A DNA stretch of 64,000 bases from Micromonospora sp. NBC_01813 (GCF_035917335.1 NZ_CP109067.1:6695001-6759000); one strand, 5' to 3'. Shown: positions 16,879 to 25,919, counted from the stretch's first letter. The notes: generated by a model not told the origin, from the letters alone. Program-made: numbers and translations.

Positions 16879-18435
16879 ATGACGGATTCGTCGTCCGCGC
16901 CCCTGCACCACCGCTATCTCATCGTCGGTGCCGGTCCGGCCGGCCTGCAGCTCAGCTACTACCTGCAGCAGGCCGGCTGCGACTACCAGACCCTGGAACG
17001 CGCCGACACCCCCGGCGAGTTCTTCCGCCGGTTCCCCCGGCACCGGGGGCTCATCTCGCTGAACAAGGTGCACACGGTCAGCACCGACCCGGAGATCCGG
17101 CTGCGCTGGGACTGGAACTCCCTGCTGCACGAGCCGTTCACGCTGCCGTTCTCCGACTACAGCCGGGAGTACTACCCCGGCGCCGACGACCTGGTCCGGT
17201 ACCTCGCCGACTTCGCCGACCACCACCGGCTGGCGATCCGCTACCGGACCGCCGTCGAACGGGTGGAGAAGACCGCCGGCGGGTTCCTCGTCCACACCGC
17301 AGACCAGGTGTACAGCTGCGAATGCCTGATCATGGCCACCGGCTGGGGGCAGCCCAACGTTCCCGACGTACCCGGCGTCGAACACGCCGTCGGATACGAG
17401 GCGATGAGCACCGACCCGACCGACTACGCCGGGCAGCGTGTGCTGATCCTCGGCAAGGGCAACTCGGCCTTCGAGACCGCGTCGGCGATCCTCGGACAGG
17501 CGGCGATGGTGCATCTGGCCAGCCCCCGGCCGATGCGCCTGGCCTGGAACACCAAGCACCCGGGCGACGTACGCGGTCATCACGGCGCGGTGATGGACAG
17601 CTACCAGTTCAAGACCCTGCATTCGGTGCTCGACTGCGTCATCGACGAGATCAAACCGGTGGGGGACAGGTTCGAGGTCCACCTGACCTACACCCACGCC
17701 GACGGGGAGACCGCGGTGATGGAGTACGAAACCGTGCTGCGCTGCACCGGGTTCGCGATGGACACGTCGGTCTTCGACGCCAGTGCCCGACCTCGGATGG
17801 TGCCCAGCGGACGGCTGCCGCTGACCCGTCCGGATTGGCAGTCGGCCGACGTGGACGGCCTCTACTTCGCCGGCACCCTGGCCCAGGACCGCGACTTCAA
17901 GAAGGCGTCCTCGGCCTTCATCGACGGCTTCCGCTACAACCTGCGCGCGCTCACCGCACTGCTGCGTGAACGCTACGACGGGGTGCCGTTGGCCTACGAG
18001 AAGGTGGCCGCCGACGCCGACTCGCTCACCACGACCGTGCTGGACCGCGTCAACTGGAGCTCGGCACTGTGGACCCAGTTCGAGTTCCTGGTCGACGCCC
18101 TGGTCGTCGACTCCGGCACCGGGCAGGTGCGGCACTACCAGGACCTGCCCGAGGACCACGTGGTGCAGCGGTTCCACGATGAGCGCCACTACTACACGTT
18201 CGGGTTGCGGTGGGGCCGCGACGCGTACTCCGACGTGTTCGCCATCGAACGGCACCCGCAGCCGGACCGGGCCGCCGAGAGCGCCTTCATCCACCCGGTG
18301 GTACGCCGCTACCGCCACGGCGAACTGGTCGAGGAACTGCACCTGCTGGAGGATCTGCTCGCCGAGTGGCGTCGACCGGATCGGCACGTACAGCCGCTGT
18401 TGGACTTTTTCGCCACCGACCTGGCCCGCCCGTAG
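16879..18435 (+). CDS. FAD-dependent NAD(P)H oxidoreductase (flavin monooxygenase-like)
   Basis: The protein has 518 residues from ATG 16879 (GGGAGA 6 nt upstream); an upstream in-frame extension to 16837 lacks a ribosome-binding site. The N-terminal FAD site is YLIVGAGPAGLQLSYYL. The second nucleotide site is RVLILGKGNSAFETASAI near residue 190. A late FAD-contact segment reads DGLYFAGTLAQDRDF. The closest family is the flavin-containing monooxygenase / FOXRED2-like group, which oxidises small molecules or acts in redox chemistry. The extra C-terminal ~150 residues are not assigned. It lies tail-to-tail with the nitroreductase gene, with a one-base gap. The substrate is unknown. Confidence 0.75.
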   Translation: MTDSSSAPLHHRYLIVGAGPAGLQLSYYLQQAGCDYQTLERADTPGEFFRRFPRHRGLISLNKVHTVSTDPEIRLRWDWNSLLHEPFTLPFSDYSREYYPGADDLVRYLADFADHHRLAIRYRTAVERVEKTAGGFLVHTADQVYSCECLIMATGWGQPNVPDVPGVEHAVGYEAMSTDPTDYAGQRVLILGKGNSAFETASAILGQAAMVHLASPRPMRLAWNTKHPGDVRGHHGAVMDSYQFKTLHSVLDCVIDEIKPVGDRFEVHLTYTHADGETAVMEYETVLRCTGFAMDTSVFDASARPRMVPSGRLPLTRPDWQSADVDGLYFAGTLAQDRDFKKASSAFIDGFRYNLRALTALLRERYDGVPLAYEKVAADADSLTTTVLDRVNWSSALWTQFEFLVDALVVDSGTGQVRHYQDLPEDHVVQRFHDERHYYTFGLRWGRDAYSDVFAIERHPQPDRAAESAFIHPVVRRYRHGELVEELHLLEDLLAEWRRPDRHVQPLLDFFATDLARP

Positions 18436-18436
18436 C

Positions 18437-19090
18437 TCACCGGCGGACCAGCACCTCGGACAGTGGTTTGCGGGTCAACTGTGGCACGGTGACCCCGTCG
18501 GCGGGATAGCCGACGGGCATCACCACGCAGGCCCGTTCCTCGGCCGGCCGGTCACAGATCTCGTTGAGGAACCGCATCGGGCTCGGGGTGTGGGTGAGGG
18601 TGGCCAGCCCGGACAGGTGCAGCGCGGTGATCAGCACACCGACCGCGATCCCCACCGACTCCTTGACGTAGTAGGGCTTCGGGGTGCGGGGACCCTGATG
18701 CACCTCGAATACGACGATGACGACCGGGGCGACCTCCAGGAACGGCTTCTCCCAGTCGGTGCCGATCGGGGCGACCGCCTGGAGCCACTCGGCCGAGGCC
18801 CGCCGGGTGTAGAACTCGCGTTCCTCGGACTCGGCCGCCTGCCGTAGCCGGCGTTTGCGCTGCGCGTCGGTCACCACGACGAACCGCCACGGCTGCAGGT
18901 TGGCGCCGCTGGGCGCGGAGGCGGCCGCCCGTACCGCCTGCTCGATCACCTCCAGCGGCACCGGTTCGGCGGAGAAGTGCCGGACCGAGCGGCGGGTCGC
19001 CATCCGGTCGGCGAAGGCGCGGACCGTGCGGTCCATCACCGTCGGTTCGAGCCGGTCGAGGTGGAGCTGGGTCGTCGCGATGTCCTTCAC
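18437..19090 (-). CDS. Nitroreductase-family FMN oxidoreductase
   Basis: The protein has 217 residues. The FMN-binding signature RRSVRHFSAEPVP is followed by ASAPSGANLQPWRFVVV. The C-terminal VGVLITALHLSGLATLTHTP matches the iodotyrosine-deiodinase/BluB-like branch of the nitroreductase fold. Such enzymes are FMN-dependent homodimers that reduce nitro, quinone or halogenated substrates with NAD(P)H. The start at 19090 is followed by a plausible leader (MKDIATTQLHLDRLEPTVMD). The upstream region holds the inverted repeat ATTGG-N7-CCAAT at 19139-19155, a possible operator. The physiological substrate is unknown. Confidence 0.85.
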   Translation of the reverse strand: MKDIATTQLHLDRLEPTVMDRTVRAFADRMATRRSVRHFSAEPVPLEVIEQAVRAAASAPSGANLQPWRFVVVTDAQRKRRLRQAAESEEREFYTRRASAEWLQAVAPIGTDWEKPFLEVAPVVIVVFEVHQGPRTPKPYYVKESVGIAVGVLITALHLSGLATLTHTPSPMRFLNEICDRPAEERACVVMPVGYPADGVTVPQLTRKPLSEVLVRR

Positions 19091-19198
19091 CGGTGCCTCC
19101 AGAGCGGGTCGAATGTCCCCCTCTCCAGAGTGACCTAGATTGGGCCGCCGCCAATACGGAGCATTGCGCTGTCTGGCGCGGGGCCGGGCGGCGGCTGC

Positions 19199-20311
19199 TC
19201 AGCCGGAGGTGTGTTCGGCCAGCCAGTCGACCACCGCGGGGAGCCCGCCGCGCCCGGCCACCGCCCGCTGCCGGCGGGCACCGGTGCCGTCGGCGAGGAG
19301 CCGATCCAACCCCGCGGTCACCTGTGGATACGCGTCCTGTCCACGGAGCACCGGCTCGATCGTCGCGACGAGTTCGCCGACCAGGTCGGCGGCCGGCCGC
19401 AGGCGTCCGGTGAACAGGTCCAGCCCGTCGCCGTCCAGTCCGTCGCGGGCCGCTCGCCAGTACGCCACCCGCATCAGCTCGGCCGGCACGTCGACCGCCG
19501 GCCTGCCCTGCCACACCGCCGTCGACAGCTGCGTCACCAGCGCCCGCACCACCGCCGCGTACAACGCGGACTCCTCGGCGGTGACGGCGATGTCGGCGAC
19601 CCGCACCTCCAGCGTGGGGTTGCTCTCCGAGGGCCGGACATCCCAGAAGATGGTGCCCCGGTCCACCAGCGCGCCGGTGGCCAGCAGCGATTCCACCGTC
19701 TGGTCGTAGTGGGCGGCCGAGTCGAACCGGGGTGGTGGACCGGCCACCGGCCAGCGTGACCAGGTCATGGTGCGCCAGCTGGCGTACCCGGAATCGCGGT
19801 TGTCCCAGAACGGCGAGTTGGCGGTCAGGGTCGACAGCACCGGCAGGTACGGCCGGAGGTGGTTGCCGACCCGCACGGCCCAGTCCCGGTCCGGCATCTC
19901 CACGTGTACGTGCAGGGCGCAGATTGCCAGTTCGTCGTGCAGGCCGCGGAAGGTCGCGGTGCCCCGGCTCTGCCTCGGCCCGGTGGTGATCGGCGGGGGC
20001 ACCGGACCGGCGACGGTGGCCGAGCCGCTGGCGACCACCCGTAACCCGGCCGCGTTGGCCGATTCGCTGATGACCTTCCGGGCCTCGGTCAGCTGGGCGA
20101 CCAGCTCGGTGAAGCTGGTGCACGGCGCCGTGCGGGTCTCCACCTGCAAGGGGGTGATCTCACCGGCCACCCGGCCACCCAGCACCGGCGACGCGGCACG
20201 CACGATTTCCGCCGCGCGGGGCACCGGCGCCCGGGTGATCGCGTCGACGACGATGAACTCCTCTTCGACGCCGAATCGTGGGGCGGTGTCCGGCGGGTTG
20301 CGGAGACTCAT
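19199..20311 (-). CDS. GCS2-type carboxylate-amine ligase (YbdK-like)
   Basis: The protein has 370 residues. ATG 20311 is preceded by AAGGGA; an upstream start at 20335 is less likely. The opening FGVEEEFIVVD is the hallmark of the glutamate-cysteine ligase 2 family. Further family segments are ALHVHVEMPDRDWAVRVGNHLRPYLPVL, ANSPFWDNRDSGYASWR and SNPTLEVRVADI. These enzymes join glutamate's gamma-carboxyl (or a similar acid) to an amine or cysteine using ATP. In mycothiol-producing actinobacteria the true substrate is often not cysteine, so 'glutamate-cysteine ligase' should be read as a family name. It follows the M20 peptidase gene on the same strand with an 87-bp gap, so the two may form an operon. 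Confidence 0.85.
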   Translation of the reverse strand: MSLRNPPDTAPRFGVEEEFIVVDAITRAPVPRAAEIVRAASPVLGGRVAGEITPLQVETRTAPCTSFTELVAQLTEARKVISESANAAGLRVVASGSATVAGPVPPPITTGPRQSRGTATFRGLHDELAICALHVHVEMPDRDWAVRVGNHLRPYLPVLSTLTANSPFWDNRDSGYASWRTMTWSRWPVAGPPPRFDSAAHYDQTVESLLATGALVDRGTIFWDVRPSESNPTLEVRVADIAVTAEESALYAAVVRALVTQLSTAVWQGRPAVDVPAELMRVAYWRAARDGLDGDGLDLFTGRLRPAADLVGELVATIEPVLRGQDAYPQVTAGLDRLLADGTGARRQRAVAGRGGLPAVVDWLAEHTSG

Positions 20312-20398
20312 GGGCGGTCCCTTCTCGACTCGCACTCACGGGCAGCACATGTGGATGTCCGGAGCGTAGTCGTGATGGGGGCCACCACGCTGCCTACT

Positions 20399-21631
20399 TC
20401 AGGCGCGCGGCACGACGAATCGATCTGCGGTCGAGCCGGCGGGGTGGCCGTCGGCCGGACCGGCGGGGTGGCCGTCGGCGGGACCGGCGGGGTGGCCGTC
20501 GGTCGGGCCGGCGGAGCCGTCGAGAATCTCGGCGACCAGGCCGGCGAGCAGCGCGGCGCGGTCGGGCATCATCGATACGTCGACCCATTCGTCGCGGGCG
20601 TGGGCACCGCCGCCGACGCCGCCGAGGCCGTCCAGGGTGGGGACTCCGAGCGCGCCGGTGAAGTTCGCGTCGGACGCCCCGGGCGCGTGCACACCCACCA
20701 CCGGCGGCAGCCCCAACCGCCGGCCGACGCGCTGGGCGATCGCCAACAACGGCAGGGCCACGCTCTCCTGCAGCGGGTACCGGTTCACCCCGCCGTGCAC
20801 GAGCAGCTGCGATCCGGTGAGTGCCGGAGTGATGGCTCGGATCATCCGGTCCACCCGGTCGAGCTCCGCACCGGTCCAGGCCCGGACGTCGACACAGAAC
20901 TGTGCGGACTCCGGAACCTGGTTGGTCATGGTGCCACCCCGGAGCATGGTCGGGGTGACGCTGGTGCCTTCGGCGGCGAGGGTCCGTACCGCCAGCAGTT
21001 GGTGAGCCAGCTCCACGGAGGCGTTCACGCCCAGGTGCGGCTCCACCCCGGCGTGCGCGGCCCGCCCGCGTACGGTGATCCAATACACCGATCCGCCCTT
21101 GCGGGCCACCTTCAGTGCGCCGGTGTCCGTGCTGGGCTCGCCGACCAGCACCACCCGGGACCGGCCGGCCTGCTGCTCGATCAGGGACCGGGAGGTGGGT
21201 GAGCCGCTCTCCTCGTCGCAGGTCAGCAGCAGGCCGACCCGGGACGTGTCGGGCAGCAGCGACAACGCGGTGAGCATCTGCACGATCCCGGACTTCATGT
21301 CGCAGACGCCCGGCCCGGTCGCGATCCGACCATTGACAGTGAATGGCCAGTCGGTGATCGTGCCGGCCGGCCACACCGTGTCGTAGTGCCCGATCAGGAG
21401 GACCTGTTGATCCGGTGCCGGCCAGAGCAGGTGGGTAAGGCCATCGTGGACGATGCGGTGTGCGGGGCGGCCAAGCACCGTACTGCCCCAGTCGTCGAGC
21501 AGGTCGGCGCAGGAGCGCAGCTCAGCCACCGCACCGGGCGGTGACTCCGTCGCCACCAGGACGCCGAGTCGGCGCACCATGGTCGATGTCTGTGCCCGCG
21601 CGGTCCGTCGTATCGCCTCGGTATCCATCAT
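20399..21631 (-). CDS. M20-family metallopeptidase (glutamate carboxypeptidase-like)
   Basis: The protein has 410 residues. The metal site is complete: GHYDTVW (His, Asp), GVCDMKSG (bridging Asp), CDEESGSP (Glu-Glu), a Glu in GEPSTDTG, and a late DANF-containing loop. The dimerisation domain lies between (~180-290). The start is taken at the ATGATG doublet (21631/21628); no clear ribosome-binding site precedes it. The last ~35 residues are an odd low-complexity tail made from tandem GPADGHPA units, encoded by a 24-bp repeat; the tail is outside the normal domain and its length is likely to vary between strains. Family members cleave C-terminal or N-acyl amino acids. The substrate is unknown. 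Confidence 0.85.
   Translation of the reverse strand: MMDTEAIRRTARAQTSTMVRRLGVLVATESPPGAVAELRSCADLLDDWGSTVLGRPAHRIVHDGLTHLLWPAPDQQVLLIGHYDTVWPAGTITDWPFTVNGRIATGPGVCDMKSGIVQMLTALSLLPDTSRVGLLLTCDEESGSPTSRSLIEQQAGRSRVVLVGEPSTDTGALKVARKGGSVYWITVRGRAAHAGVEPHLGVNASVELAHQLLAVRTLAAEGTSVTPTMLRGGTMTNQVPESAQFCVDVRAWTGAELDRVDRMIRAITPALTGSQLLVHGGVNRYPLQESVALPLLAIAQRVGRRLGLPPVVGVHAPGASDANFTGALGVPTLDGLGGVGGGAHARDEWVDVSMMPDRAALLAGLVAEILDGSAGPTDGHPAGPADGHPAGPADGHPAGSTADRFVVPRA
20436..20515 (+). repeat. 24-bp tandem repeat, about 3.3 units
   Basis: Units of the type gccggcggggtggccgtcgg plus four bases run head to tail. They lie inside the 3' end of the M20 peptidase gene and encode repeated Gly-Pro-Ala-Asp-Gly-His-Pro-Ala on the minus strand. 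Because each unit is 8 codons, gain or loss of units keeps the frame. Confidence 0.85.
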
Positions 21632-21811
21632 GGGCCGATCGTGATGCCCATGGTCGGACCGGGGCAATACCTCTGGGTGCTCTTCCGGATGCGCTGCGTG
21701 TCGGATACGGTGTGCTGCCGACGATCGGGCAGGTTGGGAGAAGCCCGATGCCGGCACCGGCCCGCACCTCGCCGCTGTCTGGTGGCGGCCGTACGCCGAG
21801 GAGGCTGACGC

Positions 21812-22357
21812 ATGGCACACATCAATCTGGGACTGGACGAAAAGGAACACCCCGGGATCACCGGATTGTTCGGGTACCGCCCGGAAACCGCCGGACCACT
21901 CAACGCGCTCGCCGACGCGCTGCTGCACGCCCCACATCCCAGCCTCACCGCAGGCGAGCGGGAGCTGATCGCCGCGTACGTCTCCAGTCTGAACGACTGC
22001 AGCTTCTGCTGCTCCTCGCACTCGGCCTTCGCGGCGGCGCAGCTCGACGGCGGCATGCCGCTGGTGCTGTCGGTGTGCGCGGACGTCGACACCGCCGCCG
22101 TCACCGCGAAGCTGCGGGCCCTGTTGGCGATCGCCGCCGCCGTGCAGCGCGGCGGCCGCATGGTCGGCGCGGAGCTGGTCGCGGCGGCCCGGTCCGAGGG
22201 CGCCACCGACCTGGAGATCCACGACACGGTCCTGATCGCGGCGGCGTTCTGCATGTTCAACCGCTACGTCGACGGGCTGGCGACGGTGCTGCCGGCCGAC
22301 CCCAGCCGGTACGCCGAGCAGGCCCGGCACATCGTGGCGACCGGCTACGTCGGCTGA
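21812..22357 (+). CDS. AhpD-like / carboxymuconolactone decarboxylase family peroxidase
   Basis: The protein has 181 residues, with GAGGAGG ~8 nt before the ATG. It has the AhpD core: NDCSFCCSSHSAF provides the redox CxxC (with an adjacent extra Cys) and the proton-relay His. This is followed by LRALLAIAAAVQRGG and the helix DLEIHDTVLIAAAFCMFNRYVDGLAT. Family members are small disulfide peroxidases or peroxidase-related enzymes. The gene is alone and divergent from the M20 peptidase gene (181-bp shared upstream region), and convergent with the membrane-protein gene downstream. Its electron donor is unknown. Confidence 0.85.
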   Translation: MAHINLGLDEKEHPGITGLFGYRPETAGPLNALADALLHAPHPSLTAGERELIAAYVSSLNDCSFCCSSHSAFAAAQLDGGMPLVLSVCADVDTAAVTAKLRALLAIAAAVQRGGRMVGAELVAAARSEGATDLEIHDTVLIAAAFCMFNRYVDGLATVLPADPSRYAEQARHIVATGYVG

Positions 22358-22375
22358 GCTCCGATCCTCCGGCGG

Positions 22376-22414
22376 CTGCGGCGGGCCACCGAGGGCCGTC
22401 GGGCCCCGCCGCAG
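22376..22414. terminator. Bidirectional hairpin terminator
   Basis: The 12-bp arm 22376-22387 pairs with 22402-22414 with one bulged G. It lies between the convergent AhpD-like gene and the membrane-protein gene, so it can serve both. Confidence 0.65.
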
Positions 22415-22424
22415 CGTGCCAGGG

Positions 22425-23363
22425 TCAGCGGCTGTTGTACGGCATGGTCGGGAACCAGCCGTAGTCGAACATCGCGGGCAGCCGTACGTTCCAGTAGACG
22501 ACCATGAACACGCCGAGCGCGATCAGCAGCGCACCGGTGATCGCCGCGGTGCGGGCCGGGTCGCTGGCCAGCCAGTGGACGAACCGTCCCCGGCTGACCA
22601 CGACGAGGACGGCGAACAGGGCCGCCACGACGACGATGTTGCCCAGTGACTGCAGCACGAACGCGCCCGCGCCGTAGAGCGGGTTTCCACTGTCCACCGC
22701 CCAGGTGAAGAGCTTGTTGAACAACGGGTACGGTCGTCCCACCAGGAAGCCGCCGACGAGCGCGCCGAGCAGGACGACCCGGGCGACCGGGCGGTGCGCG
22801 AGCCGGTCGCGGACGACACCCAGCGCGGCCAGGCCGAGATAGACGAAGGCCAACCCGATCAGTCCGAAGACGACCATCGACTGGATCAGCCGCACCGGAA
22901 GCCCGCCGACGGACGCGGTGGAGAGCTGGGGGAGGCGGTCGCCCAGCAGGACGCCGACGAAGCCGTACGCCGCCGCGACCGCGACCATGCCCAAGGTGAG
23001 CCAGCCGATCGGCCGCAGCAGGCTGCGCAGCCCGGCTCCGGTCGCGTTGCCGCCACTGGCCTGGCTCATCGGACCGATCGACGCCGCCATCGCGATGTTG
23101 CAGGCGGTGAAGGTGCCGGCCAGGCCGGAGACGAAGGCGAAGATCAGGCCGGCGACGGTCCCACCGATCGCGGTGGCCTTCGCGTCGTGGCCGAGCAGGG
23201 TGTTGGCGACGTTGTCGCCGATCGTGTGGTCGACGAACTCGTACGACCAGAGCACCGCGAGCAGCACGCCGGCGGCGACGGCACCGGTGACGATTCGTCC
23301 GGGCGCGCGCGGGCGCGGGGCGACGGACAGCGGGGGCGGCGAGCCGAGTGAAGATGTCGTCAT
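22425..23363 (-). CDS. Multipass membrane protein of unknown function
   Basis: The protein has 312 residues from ATG 23363, chosen for the AAGGA ~8 nt upstream; the frame is open to 23450 without a ribosome-binding site. About eight hydrophobic helices are predicted. A Gly-rich re-entrant-like stretch near residue 80-110 (GLIFAFVSGLAGTFTACNI) resembles the core of DsbD/CcdA-type or small cation transporters, but only one cysteine is present, so a thiol relay is unlikely. A second Gly/Leu-rich half (residues 150-290) may be an internal repeat of the first. The gene is alone, divergent from the solute-binding protein gene. The function is unknown. Confidence 0.65.
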   Translation of the reverse strand: MTTSSLGSPPPLSVAPRPRAPGRIVTGAVAAGVLLAVLWSYEFVDHTIGDNVANTLLGHDAKATAIGGTVAGLIFAFVSGLAGTFTACNIAMAASIGPMSQASGGNATGAGLRSLLRPIGWLTLGMVAVAAAYGFVGVLLGDRLPQLSTASVGGLPVRLIQSMVVFGLIGLAFVYLGLAALGVVRDRLAHRPVARVVLLGALVGGFLVGRPYPLFNKLFTWAVDSGNPLYGAGAFVLQSLGNIVVVAALFAVLVVVSRGRFVHWLASDPARTAAITGALLIALGVFMVVYWNVRLPAMFDYGWFPTMPYNSR

Positions 23364-23454
23364 GGGCGAATCCTTCGCCGAGGGCGCACCGGTGTCCTCT
23401 TCGGTGTTGCTGGATTCGTGCCAACTATGAAGCTGGATGCGGCGCGTCACCTCC

Positions 23455-23484
23455 TTGACATCTCGGCGTAGTGTGACCTACATA
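23455..23484 (+). promoter_or_regulatory. Promoter of the Tat-exported binding-protein gene
   Basis: -35 TTGACA (23455-23460), 18-bp spacer, -10 TACATA (23479-23484). Transcription would start about 70 nt before ATG 23563, which has a strong GGAGGTG site. A nested inverted repeat follows and overlaps the -10: CTACAT ... ATGTAG, with AACC ... GGTT inside it (about 23478-23511). It is a possible operator. Confidence 0.65.
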
Positions 23485-23562
23485 ACCAATCGCCGGTTGT
23501 CGATCATGTAGTCGCCGGGTCCCGCGCGGGCTTCGACCGGCGGCGCAGGGAGGTGGGCCACC

Positions 23563-24813
23563 ATGCCGGAGCGGTACTCCCGACGGTCGTTCCTCAGCGG
23601 CGTGCTGGCCACCGGGACCTTCACCGCGGCGACCATCTACCTGATGCCGGGGGCCCGCACCCCACGCGAGATCGAGCTGCGTCTGGTCTCCGGTGTCGAC
23701 CCGACCGGTGCCCGGGACCTGCTGATCTCATTGTGGAACGACACCAACCCGCGGTCGCCGCTGCGGGTCGACACGGTCGCTGCCGGCTCCGGCGACGAAC
23801 GCCAGATCATGCTGGACCGCGCGCAGGGCGGCGAAGTCGACCTGCTCAACCTGGACATCATCGACGTGCCGGAGTTCGCCGCCAAGGAGCTGATCATCCC
23901 GATCCCGGTCAGCAACGCCCGGCAGGCCACCACCCCACTGCACCAGATCAGCCGGGTGCCCGGCGACGACGGCAGCTACTGGGCGGTGCCGTTCAACACC
24001 GACGTCGGAATGCTGTTCAGCCGCACCGACGACGACACCCCACCCGAGGCTCCCCGGCTGCCCGAGCTGCTGCGCGCCATCCCCGACGGGACCCAGCAGT
24101 TCGTCGGACAGCTGCGTCCCAGCGTCTCGGCGTACTACGAGGCATTCGTGGTCAACGTCCTGGAACACGCCGCCGCCGAGCGGCCCGGCGTACTGAAACC
24201 GGTCGACGCCCCCGGAGTCGGGTCGGTGGCCGACCGGATCTCGCAGGACCTCGACCTCTGGAACAGCGCACTGACCCCGCTGCGGGAGGCGATCGTCGCC
24301 GGCCGGGTGTTGCCCTCCGGCGACGAGACGGATTCCCGCGACAGGTTCGCCGCACCGCAGTCGCCGCACCGCTACATGCGCAACTGGCCGGTGAAGTACC
24401 GGGAACTGCAGCAGCAGCTGAACCCGGACGTGCGGGCCGGGCGGGTGCGGGTCGACCCGCTGACCGTCGGCGTCCTCGGCGGGCAGAGTCTGGCGGTCGT
24501 GGCCAGTTCGCCGTACGCCGAGCGGGCCATGGAGTTCATCACCTACGCGACCAGCGAGCCGGCCCAGAAGATCCTCGCCACGCATGGCCTTGCCCCGACG
24601 GCGATCGGCGCGTACAGCGACGCGAACATCGAGGCGACGGTCCCGCACCTGGACAAGGTGCGCGAGGCGGTCGAGCAGGCGTTGCCCCGACCGGCGCACC
24701 CCAACTACCGGGGATTCTCCAACGTGGTCAAGCAGCACGTCGAGCTGTTCCTCTACGACGGTCAGGACCTGGCGCCACGCTTCATCGAGGAGATGATGAC
24801 CGCCCTGCAGTAG
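23563..24813 (+). CDS. Tat-exported ABC-type solute-binding protein
   Basis: The protein has 416 residues. The N-terminus has a twin-arginine motif (SRRSFLSG) and a hydrophobic segment with no lipobox cysteine, so it is exported folded or stays anchored by the signal. The body is a bacterial extracellular solute-binding fold of the sugar type: ELRLVSGVDPTGARDLLISLW, then VDLLNLDIIDVPEFAAKELI and PFNTDVGMLFSR. No permease or ATPase gene is adjacent, which is unusual. The only partner is a small membrane protein gene 41 bp downstream. It may serve a distant transporter or act as a sensor. The ligand is unknown. Confidence 0.8.
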   Translation: MPERYSRRSFLSGVLATGTFTAATIYLMPGARTPREIELRLVSGVDPTGARDLLISLWNDTNPRSPLRVDTVAAGSGDERQIMLDRAQGGEVDLLNLDIIDVPEFAAKELIIPIPVSNARQATTPLHQISRVPGDDGSYWAVPFNTDVGMLFSRTDDDTPPEAPRLPELLRAIPDGTQQFVGQLRPSVSAYYEAFVVNVLEHAAAERPGVLKPVDAPGVGSVADRISQDLDLWNSALTPLREAIVAGRVLPSGDETDSRDRFAAPQSPHRYMRNWPVKYRELQQQLNPDVRAGRVRVDPLTVGVLGGQSLAVVASSPYAERAMEFITYATSEPAQKILATHGLAPTAIGAYSDANIEATVPHLDKVREAVEQALPRPAHPNYRGFSNVVKQHVELFLYDGQDLAPRFIEEMMTALQ

Positions 24814-24854
24814 CCGTCGAGTGGCGACCCCGCAACCGGCCCGGAGAGGTGACG

Positions 24855-25229
24855 ATGCAGCTCGAACCCTGGCACATCCCGCTGTTGGTGATGGCGGGCA
24901 TCATCGTGGTCGAAGGCCTCGCCGTGCCGGCGCTGCGCCGATGGGCCGGCGTGGTGGCGAGACGGGTCCTGCGTACGGCATCGCTCGGCCTGCTGGCCGC
25001 GCTCCTGGTCGCGGCGCTGGTGGTGACCGCCCTCGGCCCGTCGCTGGCCGACCAGTTGGCGAGCGTCGCGGCCGCCGTCGCCGGGGTCGCGGCGCTGTGG
25101 CTGGCCTACCGCTCCCACCGCCCCGCGGAGGCCCCGGCCGAGGCGCCCACAACCGGAGCAGTCCCGGCCGAGGCGCCGCCGGGTGCGGCAGCCGCGGCCG
25201 AGGTGCCGCCGGCCGTGGGTCGGGACTGA
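24855..25229 (+). CDS. Small membrane protein with Ala/Pro-rich tail
   Basis: The protein has 124 residues from ATG 24855 (GGAGAGG 7 nt upstream). Three hydrophobic segments are predicted (PLLVMAGIIVVEGLAVPAL; LGLLAALLVAALVVTAL; AAAVAGVAALWLAY), followed by a low-complexity tail of EAP/GA repeats. I do not recognise a family. It follows the solute-binding protein gene and is probably co-transcribed, so it may anchor or assist that protein. It ends 3 bp from the convergent DsbA-family gene. Confidence 0.6.
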   Translation: MQLEPWHIPLLVMAGIIVVEGLAVPALRRWAGVVARRVLRTASLGLLAALLVAALVVTALGPSLADQLASVAAAVAGVAALWLAYRSHRPAEAPAEAPTTGAVPAEAPPGAAAAAEVPPAVGRD

Positions 25230-25232
25230 GCA

Positions 25233-25919
25233 TCAGCCGTCCGCGGCGGCGAACGCGGTCCGCAGTGCGGCGGCGAAGGTCTCGGCCGGCTGCGCACCGG
25301 AGATGCCCCAACGGTCGTTGATCGCGAAGAACGGCACGCCGGTCGCTCCCCGTTGCCGGGCCGCCCGCGCGTCCGCCGCCACCTCGGCGGCGTACTCGTC
25401 GCTGGCCAGCACCCGGGCCGCCGCGCCGGCGTCGACTCCCACCTCGGTGGCGAGCCGGACCAGGGTGGCGGAGTCGTCGAGGACCGCGCCCTCGACGAGG
25501 TGGGCGCGCATCAGCCGCTCGTGCATCTGTCCGTCGAGTCCGTGGCGGGCCGCCAACTGGTTGAGTCGGTGCGCGTCGACCGTGTTGACCGCGATGGCCC
25601 GGTCCAACGCGTACGTCAAGCCTTCCTGCGCCGCCAACTCGCTGACCTGACGGTGCATGGCCCGCACCTGCTCCGGTGTGGCACCGATCTTCCTGGCCAG
25701 CATTTCCCGCACCGGTTCCCGGCTGCCCTTGGGGTAGGCCGGGTCGAGTTGGAAGCTGTGCCAGCGGACCCGCACCTGGTCGGCGTCCGGGTGTTGGCTC
25801 AGTGCCGTCTCCAGCCGCCGTTTGCCGATGTAGCACCAGGGGCAGATGACGTCCGACCAGACATCGATGTTGACCTTCGAATCGTCGACAGTCGGCCCGC
25901 TCAGGCTCGAAGCGTTCAT
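25233..25919 (-). CDS. DsbA-family (FrnE-like) thiol oxidoreductase
   Basis: The protein has 228 residues from ATG 25919; the longer frame to 25994 runs back over the promoter and is rejected. The thioredoxin-like active site CPWC (Cys26-Cys29) sits in VWSDVICPWCYIGKRRLE. The family continues with WHSFQLDPAYP and the cis-Pro loop GVPFFAIND. There is no signal peptide, so it acts in the cytoplasm, as expected for the FrnE/polyketide-associated branch of the family. It is regulated by its own promoter with an overlapping palindrome. Confidence 0.9.
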   Translation of the reverse strand: MNASSLSGPTVDDSKVNIDVWSDVICPWCYIGKRRLETALSQHPDADQVRVRWHSFQLDPAYPKGSREPVREMLARKIGATPEQVRAMHRQVSELAAQEGLTYALDRAIAVNTVDAHRLNQLAARHGLDGQMHERLMRAHLVEGAVLDDSATLVRLATEVGVDAGAAARVLASDEYAAEVAADARAARQRGATGVPFFAINDRWGISGAQPAETFAAALRTAFAAADG

